Positions 48,929 to 57,847 of a stretch of 64,000 nt of DNA are shown one piece after another; within the stretch, counting starts at the first letter, position 1; each line of letters starts with the position of its first letter. This stretch comes from Bradyrhizobium ivorense. Lineage in GTDB: Bacteria; Pseudomonadota; Alphaproteobacteria; Rhizobiales; Xanthobacteraceae. Both the position numbers and the translations under genes were made by a program. The stretch covers positions 1 through 64,000 of the forward strand of contig NZ_CAADFC020000013.1 in the NCBI RefSeq assembly GCF_900696085.1, written 5' to 3'. The notes beneath the pieces are model-generated. The model ran no database searches and was not told the DNA's origin. It worked only from the letters and a program-made list of their open reading frames with translations.

Positions 48929-50074
48929 TCACAACGCGCGCGCAATCAGCTCCTTCATGACCTCATTGGAGCCGCCCCAGATCTTCTGGATGCGACCGTC
49001 GCTCCACATCCGCGCGATCGGATAGTCGAGCATGTAGCCGTAGCCGCCGTGCAGCTGCATGCAGTTGTCGATGATCTCGCACTGCTTCTCGGTCGCCCAC
49101 CATTTCGCCATCGCGGCGGTCTCCGCATCGAGCGTTCCGGCGATCAGCCGCTCGATGCAGCTCTCGACGAATGTGCGTGTGACCGATAGGGCAGTCTTGG
49201 CTTCGGCCAGCACCATCCGCGTGTTCTGGAACTCGATCAGCCGCTTGCCGAACACCTCGCGCTGCTTGACGTAGGCGACGGTTTCATCGAGCGCGGCCTC
49301 GCTCAAGGCGAGCGCCTGCATCGCGATATTGATGCGCTCTTTTGCCAGTTGCTCCATCAACTGATAGAAGCCGCGGCCCTCGACGCCGCCGAGCAGATTG
49401 TCAGCCGGCACCCGCGCATCGTCGAAGAACAGTTCTGCCGTGTCCTGCGCCTTGAGGCCGACCTTGTCGAGCCGGCGGCCGCGCCGGAACCCGGCGGTCG
49501 TCTCGGTCTCGACGACCAGCAGGCTGAAGCCGCGAACACCGTTGTCCTTGGCCACATCGGTCTTGACCGCGAGGCAGATCAGGTCGGCGGTGTGGCCGTG
49601 GGTGATGAAGGTCTTCTGACCGTTGACGATGTAGTCGTTGCCGTCGCGGCGCGCGTGGGTCCTGATCGCCCTGACGTCGGATCCGGCGCCCGGCTCGCTC
49701 ATGGCAAGCGCCGCGACCAGATCGCCGCGCGCCATGCGCGGCAGCCAGCGGCGCTTCTGCGCCTCGGTGCCGTATTGCGAAAAATACGGCGCCAGGATCA
49801 CGTTCTGCAGCGGGATGCTGAAATCGGGAAACGCGATCCGCGCCAGCTCCTCGATGATGACGGCCTCGTGCCAGAAATTGCCGCCACCGCCGCCATACTC
49901 TTCCGGCGCACTGGCGCAGAGCAGGCCGAGCGCGCCGGCCCTGCGCCACAGATCGCGGTCGATATATCCTCTCGCACGCCATGCATCGGCATTCGGCGCG
50001 ACCTGATCCGCCAGGAAGCGGCGAACATTCGCACGGAAGAGATCGAGTTCGGCGCTATCGCGCGTCGCGGTCAT
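48929..50074 (-). CDS. Acyl-CoA dehydrogenase
   Basis: A 381-residue FAD enzyme. Motifs: LAMSEPGAGSDVRAIRTHA (FAD/substrate), GQKTFITHGHTADLICLAV, CMQLHGGYGYMLDYPIARMWSD and the C-terminal KIWGGSNEVMKELIARAL. The usual catalytic Glu of the YEGT motif is Gly here (WGGS), as in many members; by analogy with isovaleryl-CoA dehydrogenase the base is probably the Glu of QLAKERINIAM (about residue 246). It oxidises an acyl-CoA to the enoyl-CoA. ATG 50074 preferred over TTG 50089. Begins 15 bases after the binding-protein stop codon, so the two are co-transcribed. Confidence 0.9.
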   Translation of the reverse strand: MTATRDSAELDLFRANVRRFLADQVAPNADAWRARGYIDRDLWRRAGALGLLCASAPEEYGGGGGNFWHEAVIIEELARIAFPDFSIPLQNVILAPYFSQYGTEAQKRRWLPRMARGDLVAALAMSEPGAGSDVRAIRTHARRDGNDYIVNGQKTFITHGHTADLICLAVKTDVAKDNGVRGFSLLVVETETTAGFRRGRRLDKVGLKAQDTAELFFDDARVPADNLLGGVEGRGFYQLMEQLAKERINIAMQALALSEAALDETVAYVKQREVFGKRLIEFQNTRMVLAEAKTALSVTRTFVESCIERLIAGTLDAETAAMAKWWATEKQCEIIDNCMQLHGGYGYMLDYPIARMWSDGRIQKIWGGSNEVMKELIARAL

Positions 50075-50089
50075 GCACCCGGTCCGCAA

Positions 50090-51295
50090 TCATTGACTGG
50101 CGAGCGGGCAACCGCCCTGGTCGAGTGGCCGCACCGCCTTGTCGGCGGGAATCACAGCGATCTGCTTGTAATAGTCCCACGCGGCCTTGGATTCCTTCGG
50201 CGACTTGACCTCGAACAGATAGAGGTCGCGCAGCACGCGGCCATCGGCGCGGAGCTTTGCGTTGTGCGACATGAAGTCGTTGATCGGCAGCTCCCGCATC
50301 TTGGCCATCACCTTGTCGGGATCCTTCGAGCCGACCGCCTTGACGGCTTTCAGATAGTGGTTGACGACGCTATAGGCGCCGGCCTGCACCTGCGTCGGCA
50401 TCGCCTTCATCCGCTCGTAAAACCGTTTTGCAAATACGCGCGTCTCGTCGTTCTGGTCCCAATAGAACGCTTCGGCGACGATGATGCCCTGGGAGTCCTT
50501 GAGGCCGACGCCATGAATCGCGTCGATCGTGGCCATCAGCGCCGCAAAACGCTGGCCCTGCGCCTTCAGGCCGAACTCCTCGCCCTGCTTGAGCACGGTT
50601 GCGAGATCGGCGCCGGCTTCGACGACGCCGATCACCTTCGCCTTGGAGGACTGCGCCTGCAGCAGGAACGACGAGAAGTCCGTGGCGCCGGTCGGCGTGC
50701 GCACCGAGCCGATCACCGTGCCACCGCCGGCCTTGACCGCGGCCGTTGCGTCGCCTTCGAGGCTCGCGCCGAACACGGTGTCGTTGGTCAGGAAGAACCA
50801 GGAGTTTTCACCGCGGCTGACCAGCCCGCTGGTCGGCCCGTGCCCCAGCGAATAGGTGTCGTAGGTCCACTGCGCGACATAGGGTGAGCATTTCGCGCCG
50901 GTCAGCTCCGAGCTCGCCGCCGCGTTGAACAGCGCCAGCTTCTTCCTGGTCTTGGTCATCTCGGCAATCGCCAGTGCAAGACCGGAGAACGGCACGTCAA
51001 TGATCGCGTCGACATTCTCCTCGTCGTACCACTTCCTGGCGATCGCGACGCCGACATCGACCTTGAGCTGGAAATCCGCGGAGACGATCTCGACCGGCTT
51101 GCCGAGCACGAGCCCGGCATCCTCCGCGGCGAGCTTTGCCGCCTCGACACTGCCGCGTCCGCCGGCCGCGGAATAGACCGACGACTGGTCGCCGAGCACG
51201 CCGATCTTGATCGGGGTGTCTTCGCCCGCCAGCACGGCCGCCGGCCCCGCGACGAGTAGCGCCATGACCACCGCGCCCGTCCATCTCCAAAGCAT
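50090..51295 (-). CDS. ABC-type branched-chain amino-acid-family substrate-binding protein
   Basis: A 401-residue periplasmic receptor of the LivJ/LivK superfamily. Signal peptide MLWRWTGAVVMALLVAGPAA, cleavage near VLAGED (about residue 24). Mature part: IKIGVLGDQSSVYSAAGGRG, VDVGVAIARKWYDEENVDAI, NSWFFLTNDTVFGASLEGD. Strong GGGGAGG before ATG 51295. No permease or ATPase genes adjoin it, so it must use membrane partners encoded elsewhere. Rhizobiales often have such orphan receptors for aromatic or fatty acids next to CoA-ester catabolic genes; the acyl-CoA dehydrogenase and synthetase on either side fit this. Confidence 0.9.
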   Translation of the reverse strand: MLWRWTGAVVMALLVAGPAAVLAGEDTPIKIGVLGDQSSVYSAAGGRGSVEAAKLAAEDAGLVLGKPVEIVSADFQLKVDVGVAIARKWYDEENVDAIIDVPFSGLALAIAEMTKTRKKLALFNAAASSELTGAKCSPYVAQWTYDTYSLGHGPTSGLVSRGENSWFFLTNDTVFGASLEGDATAAVKAGGGTVIGSVRTPTGATDFSSFLLQAQSSKAKVIGVVEAGADLATVLKQGEEFGLKAQGQRFAALMATIDAIHGVGLKDSQGIIVAEAFYWDQNDETRVFAKRFYERMKAMPTQVQAGAYSVVNHYLKAVKAVGSKDPDKVMAKMRELPINDFMSHNAKLRADGRVLRDLYLFEVKSPKESKAAWDYYKQIAVIPADKAVRPLDQGGCPLASQ

Positions 51296-51565
51296 CCGCA
51301 CCTCCCCGCCATTGTTTGATTATTGGCCTTCCATTGCCATGATGGCATAATTTGTCGGACGTTCAACAAAAATATTGTTGCCTTCTTTCAGGGTCGCCTT
51401 AGGATCGGTCTCGACGCCAGAATAAAGCGGAGGCCAACGTGCCTGCCCGCACGAGGGAACCCGCACGTCGATGCGTTCCATCGAAAGACCAAGACGGCGG
51501 CTCGTTGGATCCGGCCTGGCTCGAGCACCGGACCGGCGAGCAAGGAAGCGGGAGAAAGACGACAG

Positions 51566-53179
51566 GTGGCCGAGACGATCTTCGAAGCATTTCGCGCGAG
51601 CGTGGCAGCGGCGCCGCGCAATGCCTTCATCTGCGTTCCCGCGGGCACGTCCTACGCATCCGACGGACTGGAATGGAGCTACGACGAGGTCATGCAACTC
51701 GTTGCGCCGCTTGCCGAACGCTACAGGCAAGCGGGCTACGGGCTCGGGCACCGCGTCGCTTTGCTGGTCGAGAACCGGCCGGACTATTTTGTGCATCTGC
51801 TTGCGCTCAACGCCGTCGGCGCGAGCGTGGTGCCGGTCAATCCCGACCATCGGCACGCCGAGCTGCTCTACCAGATGCAGCACAGCGGCGTGGTGCTCGC
51901 GGTCACCCTTCGCCACCACGTCGAGCGATTGACGGCGGTCGCGGCCGAACTGGCGGACCAATTCGCCGTCGTCACCGCGGAAGACTTGCCGGAACGTTTG
52001 CCCTCGCCGTCACGACCGACGGCATCCGGATCGCTGAATCGGACCACCGAGGCCGGCGTGTTCTACACATCCGGCACCACCGGCCGCCCGAAGGGCTGCC
52101 TGGTCACCAACGACTACTGGCTCTCCGCCGGCGAATGGTTCTTCACGCTGGCAAACAGCGGCGGCCGCTTTTCGATCGAGCCGGGCACCGATCGCTTGTT
52201 CAACCCGATGCCGGTCTTCCATGTCCACGCCGGCGTCGTCGCGCTGATGCCGATGCTGCTGTCGCAGGGCTGCGTGATCCGTCCCGAGTATTTTTCGGCG
52301 AAGCGCTGGTGGAACGAGGTGTCGAGCAGCCGCGCCACCATCGTTCACTACATCGGGGCCGTGCCGCAGGCGCTGGTCGCGCTGGAACGATCCGCCGACG
52401 AGCGCGCACACACGGTCCGGTTCGGCTTCGGTGCCGGAATGGAGCCCGCCATTCACCGCGAATTCGAACAACGCTTCGGCATTCCCCATCTCGAGGTCTG
52501 GGGCATGACAGAAGTCGGCCGCTGGACGGCAAACGATCACGAGCCGCGCCCGATTGGCGTCCGTGCGATCGGACGCGCCGTTGCGCCACTGCAGGCGAAG
52601 GTGATCGACGAAGATGGCCGCGACGTTGCCGCAGGAGCCGAGGGCGAACTCGTGGTTCGACTGGCGGGCGACGATCCGCGCAAGGGCTTTTTCGCCGGGT
52701 ACCTCGACGACGAAGCGGCGACGGAAGCCGGCTGGCGCGGCGGCTGGTGGCATTCGGGCGACGTCGTCCGCCAGGACGAAGGCGGCATCATCTATTTCGT
52801 CGACCGCCGCAAGAACATGATCCGGCGCTCCGGCGAGAACATCGCGGCCACCGAGGTGGAAACCGTGCTGTGCAGGCATCCCGGCGTCGCGCAGATCGCG
52901 ATCCTCGCCGTACCGGACGAAAAGGCAGGCGAAGAAATCTTTGCCTGCGTGGTTCCTGCCTCCGGCCGCACGGCGGATCGTGCGCTTGCCCACGACATCG
53001 TCGATTACTGCAACACGCAGCTGGCCTACTACAAGGCGCCGGGCTGGATGCTGTTCATGGACCGCATGCCGGTGACCGCAACGCAGAAGATCAACAAGGC
53101 ACAGATCTTCGAGCCCGGACTGGATCCGCGGACGATCGTTGGAACGATCGATCTGCGCGCGATGAAGAAGCGCAGGTAG
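51566..53179 (+). CDS. ATP-dependent acyl-CoA synthetase (class I adenylate-forming)
   Basis: A 537-residue AMP-binding enzyme. The A3 loop is GVFYTSGTTGRPKGCLVTND (about residue 165); the aromatic/ATP motif is LEVWGMTEVGRW; the hinge is YFVDRRKNMIRRSGENIAA; the catalytic lysine is in TATQKINKAQIFEPG. It makes an acyl-CoA from a carboxylic acid. I chose GTG 51566, behind GGGAGAAAG, because VAETIFEAFRASVAAAPRNA is the normal family N-terminus; open frame upstream to 51323 is not conserved-looking. Divergent from the orphan binding protein, 270 bases apart with no gene between, and convergent with a TetR gene. Confidence 0.92.
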   Translation: MAETIFEAFRASVAAAPRNAFICVPAGTSYASDGLEWSYDEVMQLVAPLAERYRQAGYGLGHRVALLVENRPDYFVHLLALNAVGASVVPVNPDHRHAELLYQMQHSGVVLAVTLRHHVERLTAVAAELADQFAVVTAEDLPERLPSPSRPTASGSLNRTTEAGVFYTSGTTGRPKGCLVTNDYWLSAGEWFFTLANSGGRFSIEPGTDRLFNPMPVFHVHAGVVALMPMLLSQGCVIRPEYFSAKRWWNEVSSSRATIVHYIGAVPQALVALERSADERAHTVRFGFGAGMEPAIHREFEQRFGIPHLEVWGMTEVGRWTANDHEPRPIGVRAIGRAVAPLQAKVIDEDGRDVAAGAEGELVVRLAGDDPRKGFFAGYLDDEAATEAGWRGGWWHSGDVVRQDEGGIIYFVDRRKNMIRRSGENIAATEVETVLCRHPGVAQIAILAVPDEKAGEEIFACVVPASGRTADRALAHDIVDYCNTQLAYYKAPGWMLFMDRMPVTATQKINKAQIFEPGLDPRTIVGTIDLRAMKKRR

Positions 53180-53219
53180 GGACAGCCGTCAGCTTGGCAT
53201 CGGCGATGCACGCCGCGCC

Positions 53220-53858
53220 CTATGATTTGCGCGACTTGCGAAAGAACGCATCCAGCAGGTCATGGCAGGCCGCCTCGCCTTCCGCTGACGACACCGTCGT
53301 TGGATCGGCAGCCCAGCCGGCCCACATCCCTTCGGTGAGCTGCGTCAGCGTCATCGCCAGGCGGTCGGCGTTGATCCGCACACCGCGCGCGTCGGCGGCG
53401 CGCCGCATCAGATGCGCCAGTCCACGGCGGTACGGCCGGTAGAGTTGCTGGTAGATCTCGGCGAGCTCGGGAGACCAGTGCGACGTGCTGGCCAGCGCGA
53501 CCCAGACCAGCACGCGTTCAGGCGTGAACACCGGCGCACGGAAGCTCGCGGTCACCACGGCGTGCAAACGATCCAGCGGGTCCGGGCCCGCCGCTTCGGC
53601 GGCGGACCGCGTGGCCTGCTCGAAATCCTTCGCCACCTCGCCGACGGCGTGCAGCAGCAACGCATCCTTGCCCGGGAAGTAATGGCCAATCAGGCCGCGC
53701 GAAAAGCCGGCGGCCTCGCAGATCGTCGCAACGGTGACATCCTTGTAGCCGTGTTCGGCAATCGCCTTCATCACCGCGACGACGAACTCTTGCCGTTTCA
53801 GTCCCTGATCGGACGATCCCACCGGACGCCCCCGCGGCCGCTTCTCCTCCTTTTGCAA
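53220..53858 (-). CDS. TetR/AcrR-family regulator, BetI-like, of the ferredoxin-P450 operon
   Basis: A 212-residue regulator. RPRGRPVGSSDQGLKRQEFV precedes the HTH (AIAEHGYKDVTVATICEAAGFSRGLIGHYF). The C-terminal domain (VWVALASTSHWSPELAEIYQQLYRPYRRGL) is like BetI-type repressors. It seems to start at TTG 53858-53856, with GGGAGAAG 5 bases before. Divergent from the ferredoxin-P450-MFS-molybdoenzyme operon; a GCTTG-N5-CAAGC palindrome overlaps the operon's -35, so it is the likely local repressor. Confidence 0.87.
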   Translation of the reverse strand: MQKEEKRPRGRPVGSSDQGLKRQEFVVAVMKAIAEHGYKDVTVATICEAAGFSRGLIGHYFPGKDALLLHAVGEVAKDFEQATRSAAEAAGPDPLDRLHAVVTASFRAPVFTPERVLVWVALASTSHWSPELAEIYQQLYRPYRRGLAHLMRRAADARGVRINADRLAMTLTQLTEGMWAGWAADPTTVSSAEGEAACHDLLDAFFRKSRKS

Positions 53859-53967
53859 ACAGTCTTCTCCCTGTCAGGCACCGGCACGCGCAGCCTGATG
53901 ACTCCATCACCCGAATTTGTTTGAATGTCCATCCAATTCCCGAGGCCTTCGAGGCGCTTGAATTTTT

Positions 53968-53998
53968 GCTTGACGGACAAGCGAAGCGATAATGTAAT
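53968..53998 (+). promoter_or_regulatory. Promoter and TetR operator of the ferredoxin-P450 operon
   Basis: TTGACG (53970-53975), a 17-base spacer and TGTAAT (53993-53998) form a good sigma-70-type promoter. The palindrome GCTTG-ACGGA-CAAGC (53968-53982) overlaps the -35. Transcription would start near 54005, leaving a leader of about 117 bases before the ferredoxin ATG. Confidence 0.6.
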
Positions 53999-54121
53999 AT
54001 GATATAACTTGGCGAGGCTGCCCTGCAATTCGCCCAAGCAAGCCAGAACTTGCAATAAGCTTTGGGAATGAGGAAACCGGCGCGCCCTGTTGCGCGCGAG
54101 AGCCTGAGGGAGAGCGCTTGC

Positions 54122-54328
54122 ATGTCCAAGCTGAAGATCCGCGTCGACCAGGACAAGTGCCAGGGTCACGCCCGCTGCAAATCACTCGCCCCGGAGCTGT
54201 TCGAGCTCGACGAATACGGCAACGCCCATGAGGTCGGCGACGGCACGGTGCCGGCCGGGCTCGAGGACAAGGCGTGGCTGGCGCAGACCAATTGCCCCGA
54301 GATCGCGATCGAAGTCACCGAGGAATAG
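54122..54328 (+). CDS. Small Fe-S ferredoxin with a CxxHxxC motif, P450 partner
   Basis: A 68-residue ferredoxin. Cluster residues are CQGHARC (residues 12-18) and the later CP in NCPEIAIEV (about residue 59). The second ligand position of a [4Fe-4S] motif is His rather than Cys (CxxHxxC...CP). Such atypical single-cluster ferredoxins, [3Fe-4S] or [4Fe-4S], are known electron donors to P450s in Rhodopseudomonas and actinobacteria. ATG 54122 follows GAGGGAGA; an in-frame ATG at 54062 would add 20 residues absent from the family. It is 60 bases ahead of the P450 gene and first in the operon. Confidence 0.92.
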   Translation: MSKLKIRVDQDKCQGHARCKSLAPELFELDEYGNAHEVGDGTVPAGLEDKAWLAQTNCPEIAIEVTEE

Positions 54329-54388
54329 CACCGAGCGCCGGCCACGCCGCCGGCCCCGCGTTTGATCGAACGAGAAGGAAACGAGCTG

Positions 54389-55615
54389 ATGTCCGATTCC
54401 CCGTCCGCAAGCTACCTGCCCGAACATCCCCCGGTCACCGACTGGGTCAACGATTTCGACCACACCGATCCGGTCTGGACCGAGGATCCGTTCCCGATCT
54501 GGGAGACGCTGCGCGCGGCTTCGCCAGTCGTGCACACCGAGCGCTTCCTCGGCTGCTACATGCCGACCACCTATCAGGCGGTGAAGGAGATCGCCTACGA
54601 CACCGAGCATTTCTCCTCGCGCCGCGTCATCGTGCGCGATGTCCGCCCCGACATCACCTCCCGCGCGCCGCCGATCACCTCCGATCCGCCGGAGCACAAG
54701 CCGGCCAAGCAGGTGCTGCTGCCGCCCTTCACGCCGGATGCGATGAAGCGGCTGGAGCCGCGGGTGCGCGCGATCTGCAACGAGCTGATCGACGAGTTCA
54801 TCGCCGACGGCGGCTGCGACGCCGCGGCGCGCTACACCAAGCACATCCCGGTGCGCGCCATCGCGCATATGCTGGGCATCCCCGAAAAGGACGGCGACCT
54901 CTTCATCAAGTGGATCCATCAGATCCTCGAGCTCGGCATCAAGGACGACAACGAGCTGATGAACGGCGTGCGCGAGATGACCGGCTACTTCATGGCCCAT
55001 CTCGAGCAGCGCAAGCTTGAGCCGGGCGACGATCTGATCTCGCAGCTGCTGCGGGCGAAAGGGCCGGGCGGCCAGCCGCTCTCCGACGAGCACGTACTCG
55101 GCTCGCTGCGGCTGCTCTTGATCGCCGGCATCGACACCACCTGGAGCGCGATCGGCTCCTCGCTCTGGCACCTCGCGAGGACGCCCGCCGACCGCGAGCG
55201 GCTGGTCGCCGAGCCCGCGCTGATGCCGACCGCGATCGAGGAATTCTTGCGCGCCTATTCGCCGGTGACGATGGCGCGCGAGGTGATGAAGGAGACCACG
55301 GTCTCCGGCTGCCCGGTGAAATCCGGCAACATGGTGCTGCTGTCGTTCCCGGCGGCCAACCGTGACCCTGCGATGTTCCCCGACGCCGACAAGGTGGTGA
55401 TCGACCGCAAGGAGAACCGCCACGCCGCCTTCGGCCTCGGGATCCACCGCTGCGTCGGTTCCAATTTGGCGCGGATGGAGATGACGGTTGCGATCGAGGA
55501 GTGGCTGAAGCGGATCCCGGATTTCCGCCTCGACCCGGCCGGCAAGGTGACGTGGTCCGAAGGCACGGTGCGCGGCCCGCGTCAACTGCCAATCCTGTTC
55601 GGCAAGCCCGCCTGA
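54389..55615 (+). CDS. Cytochrome P450, operon partner of the ferredoxin
   Basis: A 408-residue soluble P450. I-helix AGIDTTWSAIGSSLW (about residue 246), ExxR in IEEFLRAYSPV (about 283), haem loop FGLGIHRCVGSN with the cysteine ligand near residue 355, followed by ARMEMTVAIEEW. The acidic member of the usual (A/G)GxE/DT pair is Asp. ATG 54389 follows AAGGAAACGAG; the preceding in-frame ATG 54362 is not preferred. It receives electrons from the adjacent ferredoxin; the reductase gene is elsewhere, possibly at 24441-25661. Substrate unknown. Confidence 0.95.
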   Translation: MSDSPSASYLPEHPPVTDWVNDFDHTDPVWTEDPFPIWETLRAASPVVHTERFLGCYMPTTYQAVKEIAYDTEHFSSRRVIVRDVRPDITSRAPPITSDPPEHKPAKQVLLPPFTPDAMKRLEPRVRAICNELIDEFIADGGCDAAARYTKHIPVRAIAHMLGIPEKDGDLFIKWIHQILELGIKDDNELMNGVREMTGYFMAHLEQRKLEPGDDLISQLLRAKGPGGQPLSDEHVLGSLRLLLIAGIDTTWSAIGSSLWHLARTPADRERLVAEPALMPTAIEEFLRAYSPVTMAREVMKETTVSGCPVKSGNMVLLSFPAANRDPAMFPDADKVVIDRKENRHAAFGLGIHRCVGSNLARMEMTVAIEEWLKRIPDFRLDPAGKVTWSEGTVRGPRQLPILFGKPA

Positions 55616-55696
55616 GGCGGCAGCTCGAGCAGTTACATCGCCTACCCGATGGGGTAGCTTGCCCGGAATCGAACCGACGAGTCCGGGAGGCACCGC

Positions 55697-57019
55697 ATGA
55701 CCGATCAAACCGCTCAGCCCGCGAGCGATCATCTCGACATCCAGGACGTCGAGCGGCGGGTGAAGGCGATCTTCATCGGCTCGGTCGGCAATCTCGTCGA
55801 GTGGTACGACTTCTACGCCTATACGGCGTTCGCGCTGTATTTCGCCCCGGCGTTCTTCCCGCACAGCGATCCGGTCGTGCAGCAGCTCAACGCCGCGGTG
55901 CTGTTCGCCGCGACCTTTCTGATGCGCCCGCTCGGCGGCTGGCTGTTCGGCTTCATCGCTGATCGTTACGGCCGCCGGCTGTCGTTGACGCTGTCGGTGG
56001 TCTGCATGTGCTTCGGCTCGCTGATCATCGCGGTGACGCCGACTTACGAGACCATCGGCATCGCCGCGCCGGCGATCCTGGCACTGGCACGCATCATCGA
56101 GGGCCTCAGCTTAGGGGGCGAATATGGCGCCAGCGCCACCTATCTCAGCGAGGTCGCCGATCCCAAGCACCGCGGCTTCTATTCCAGCTTCCAGTACGTC
56201 ACGCTGATCGGCGGCCAGCTCACCGCCATCATCGTGCTGCTGCTGCTGCAGAAGGTGTTTTTGACGCCCGAGGAGCTGAAGGCCTGGGGCTGGCGAATTC
56301 CGTTCGTGATCGGCGCCCTGCTCGCGGTCGTCGCGGCGGTGATGCGGCGCAGCCTGCATGAGACCGAGGCCTTCGTCGAGGCCAAGAAGGTCTCCAAGCC
56401 GACCGGTTCGATCGTCGGCCTGCTGAACTATCCCCGCGAATTGCTGCTGGTGGTCGGCCTCACCGCCGGCGGCACCGCGGCGTTCTACACCTTCACCACC
56501 TACATGCAGACCTTCGTGAAATTGTCGGTCGGGCTGACCGAGGATCAGACCACCTTCGTGATCTTCGGCTCGCTGATCTTCGCGACCATCCTGCAGCCGA
56601 TCTATGGCGGGCTGTCCGACCGCATCGGCCGCAAGCCGCTGCTGATCTTCTTCGGTCTCGTCGGCACGATCTCGACCGTCCCGATCCTGACCACGCTGAA
56701 GGAGACCAAGTCGCCCTTCATCGCGTTCCTGCTGATTTGCGGCGCCTGGATCTTCGTCGCCGGCTACACCTCGATCAACGCGATCGTGAAGGCCGAGCTG
56801 TTCCCGACCAACGTCCGCGCGCTCGGCGTCGGCCTGCCCTATGCGATCACGGTGTCGATCTTCGGCGGCACCGCGCCCGCGGTCGCGCTGTATTTCAAGA
56901 GCGTCGGGCACGAGGACTGGTTCTACTACTATCTCAGCGGCATGATCTTCCTGTCGCTGATCATCTATTCGACCATGCGCGACACCAAGCACGCGTCCGC
57001 GATGCATCGCCACGAGTAG
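55697..57019 (+). CDS. MFS transporter, metabolite:H+ symporter (MHS) family
   Basis: A 440-residue inner-membrane carrier with about 12 helices. Family marks: GSVGNLVEWYDFYAYTAFAL in helix 1, ADRYGRRLSLTLSVV (loop 2-3), ARIIEGLSLGGEYGASATYL, and SDRIGRKPLLIFF in the second half. This pattern fits KgtP/ProP-type symporters of 2-oxoglutarate, shikimate, citrate or aromatic acids. ATG 55697 is behind GGGAGG. It follows the P450 by 81 bases in the same operon, so it may import the P450 substrate or carry its product. Confidence 0.93.
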   Translation: MTDQTAQPASDHLDIQDVERRVKAIFIGSVGNLVEWYDFYAYTAFALYFAPAFFPHSDPVVQQLNAAVLFAATFLMRPLGGWLFGFIADRYGRRLSLTLSVVCMCFGSLIIAVTPTYETIGIAAPAILALARIIEGLSLGGEYGASATYLSEVADPKHRGFYSSFQYVTLIGGQLTAIIVLLLLQKVFLTPEELKAWGWRIPFVIGALLAVVAAVMRRSLHETEAFVEAKKVSKPTGSIVGLLNYPRELLLVVGLTAGGTAAFYTFTTYMQTFVKLSVGLTEDQTTFVIFGSLIFATILQPIYGGLSDRIGRKPLLIFFGLVGTISTVPILTTLKETKSPFIAFLLICGAWIFVAGYTSINAIVKAELFPTNVRALGVGLPYAITVSIFGGTAPAVALYFKSVGHEDWFYYYLSGMIFLSLIIYSTMRDTKHASAMHRHE

Positions 57020-57031
57020 CGGAGCACGCCG

Positions 57032-57694
57032 ATGACCGACGACAACGAGCCGCCCGAGAGCAAGCTGACGCGCAGCAAGCAGCGCTGGGCGCGCGAAGGC
57101 AAATTCCTCACCGGCAAGATCACCCGGCCGGAGGAGCAGCGCCTGCCGCCGGGCCAGCATCTGACCCGCGACTGGCCGGTGCTCGACCTCGGGATGCTGC
57201 CCAACGTCACGCAGGAGCACTGGCGGCTCGACGTCTTTGGTGCGGTCGAGCAGACGATCTACTGGACCTTTGCGCAATTCCAGGCGCAGCCGCAGACGCA
57301 GTTCGTCTCCGACATCCACTGCGTCACGACCTGGTCGCGCTACGACAATCAGTGGGAAGGGCTTGCCACCCGCGACCTGCTCGCCGCCTGCCGGCCGCGC
57401 GAGGAAGCGCGCTTCGTCGTGCTGCATAGCTATGACGGCTATACGACGAACCTGCCGCTCGAGGATTTCGCCGCCGAGGACGCGCTGCTCGCCCATAGCT
57501 CGTCGGGCAAGCCGCTGGAGCACGAGCATGGCGGCCCGGTGCGCCTCGTGGTGCCGCATCTGTATTTCTGGAAGAGCGCCAAATGGCTGCAGCGGATCGA
57601 ATTCGTCGCCGACGATGCGCCAGGCTTCTGGGAGGTCCGCGGCTATCACAATCGCGGTGATCCCTGGACCGAACAGCGCTATTCTGAAGACTGA
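57032..57694 (+). CDS. Sulfite-oxidase-fold molybdopterin oxidoreductase
   Basis: A 220-residue protein with the oxidoreductase molybdopterin-binding fold. The molybdenum-ligating cysteine is in VSDIHCVTTWSRYDNQWEG (about residue 97); other family residues are in LHSYDGYTTNLPLEDF and GGPVRLVVPHLYFWKSAKWL. GFWEVRGYHNRGDPWTEQRY is the usual tail. It lacks the dimerisation domain of full sulfite oxidases and any Tat signal, so it is probably cytoplasmic. Twelve bases after the MFS gene, with CGGAGC before the ATG. What this one does in a P450 operon is unclear. Confidence 0.9.
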   Translation: MTDDNEPPESKLTRSKQRWAREGKFLTGKITRPEEQRLPPGQHLTRDWPVLDLGMLPNVTQEHWRLDVFGAVEQTIYWTFAQFQAQPQTQFVSDIHCVTTWSRYDNQWEGLATRDLLAACRPREEARFVVLHSYDGYTTNLPLEDFAAEDALLAHSSSGKPLEHEHGGPVRLVVPHLYFWKSAKWLQRIEFVADDAPGFWEVRGYHNRGDPWTEQRYSED

Positions 57695-57698
57695 CTGT

Positions 57699-57830
57699 CC
57701 TCACCTCTCCCATAGGGAGAGGTCGGCGCGAAGCGCCGGGTGAGTGGTTACGGTCCCTCGATAGAGCGAAACCCCTCACCCGAATTTCTCGCTATGCTCG
57801 AAATTCGACCTCTCCCTATGGGAGAGGTGA
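57699..57830. repeat. Intergenic palindromic repeat, family G copy 3
   Basis: CCTCACCTCTCCCATAGGGAGAGGT is a hairpin and is mirrored by ACCTCTCCCTATGGGAGAGGTGA ending 57830. Between them are GGCGCGAAGCGCC, CCCCTCACCCGAATTTC and a GAATTTC-TCGCTATGCTC-GAAATTC pair. Same elements as copy 1 at 4816-4969. Follows the molybdoenzyme stop codon by a few bases and could terminate the operon. Confidence 0.9.
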
Positions 57831-57847
57831 AACCTCCGGAGACCAAG

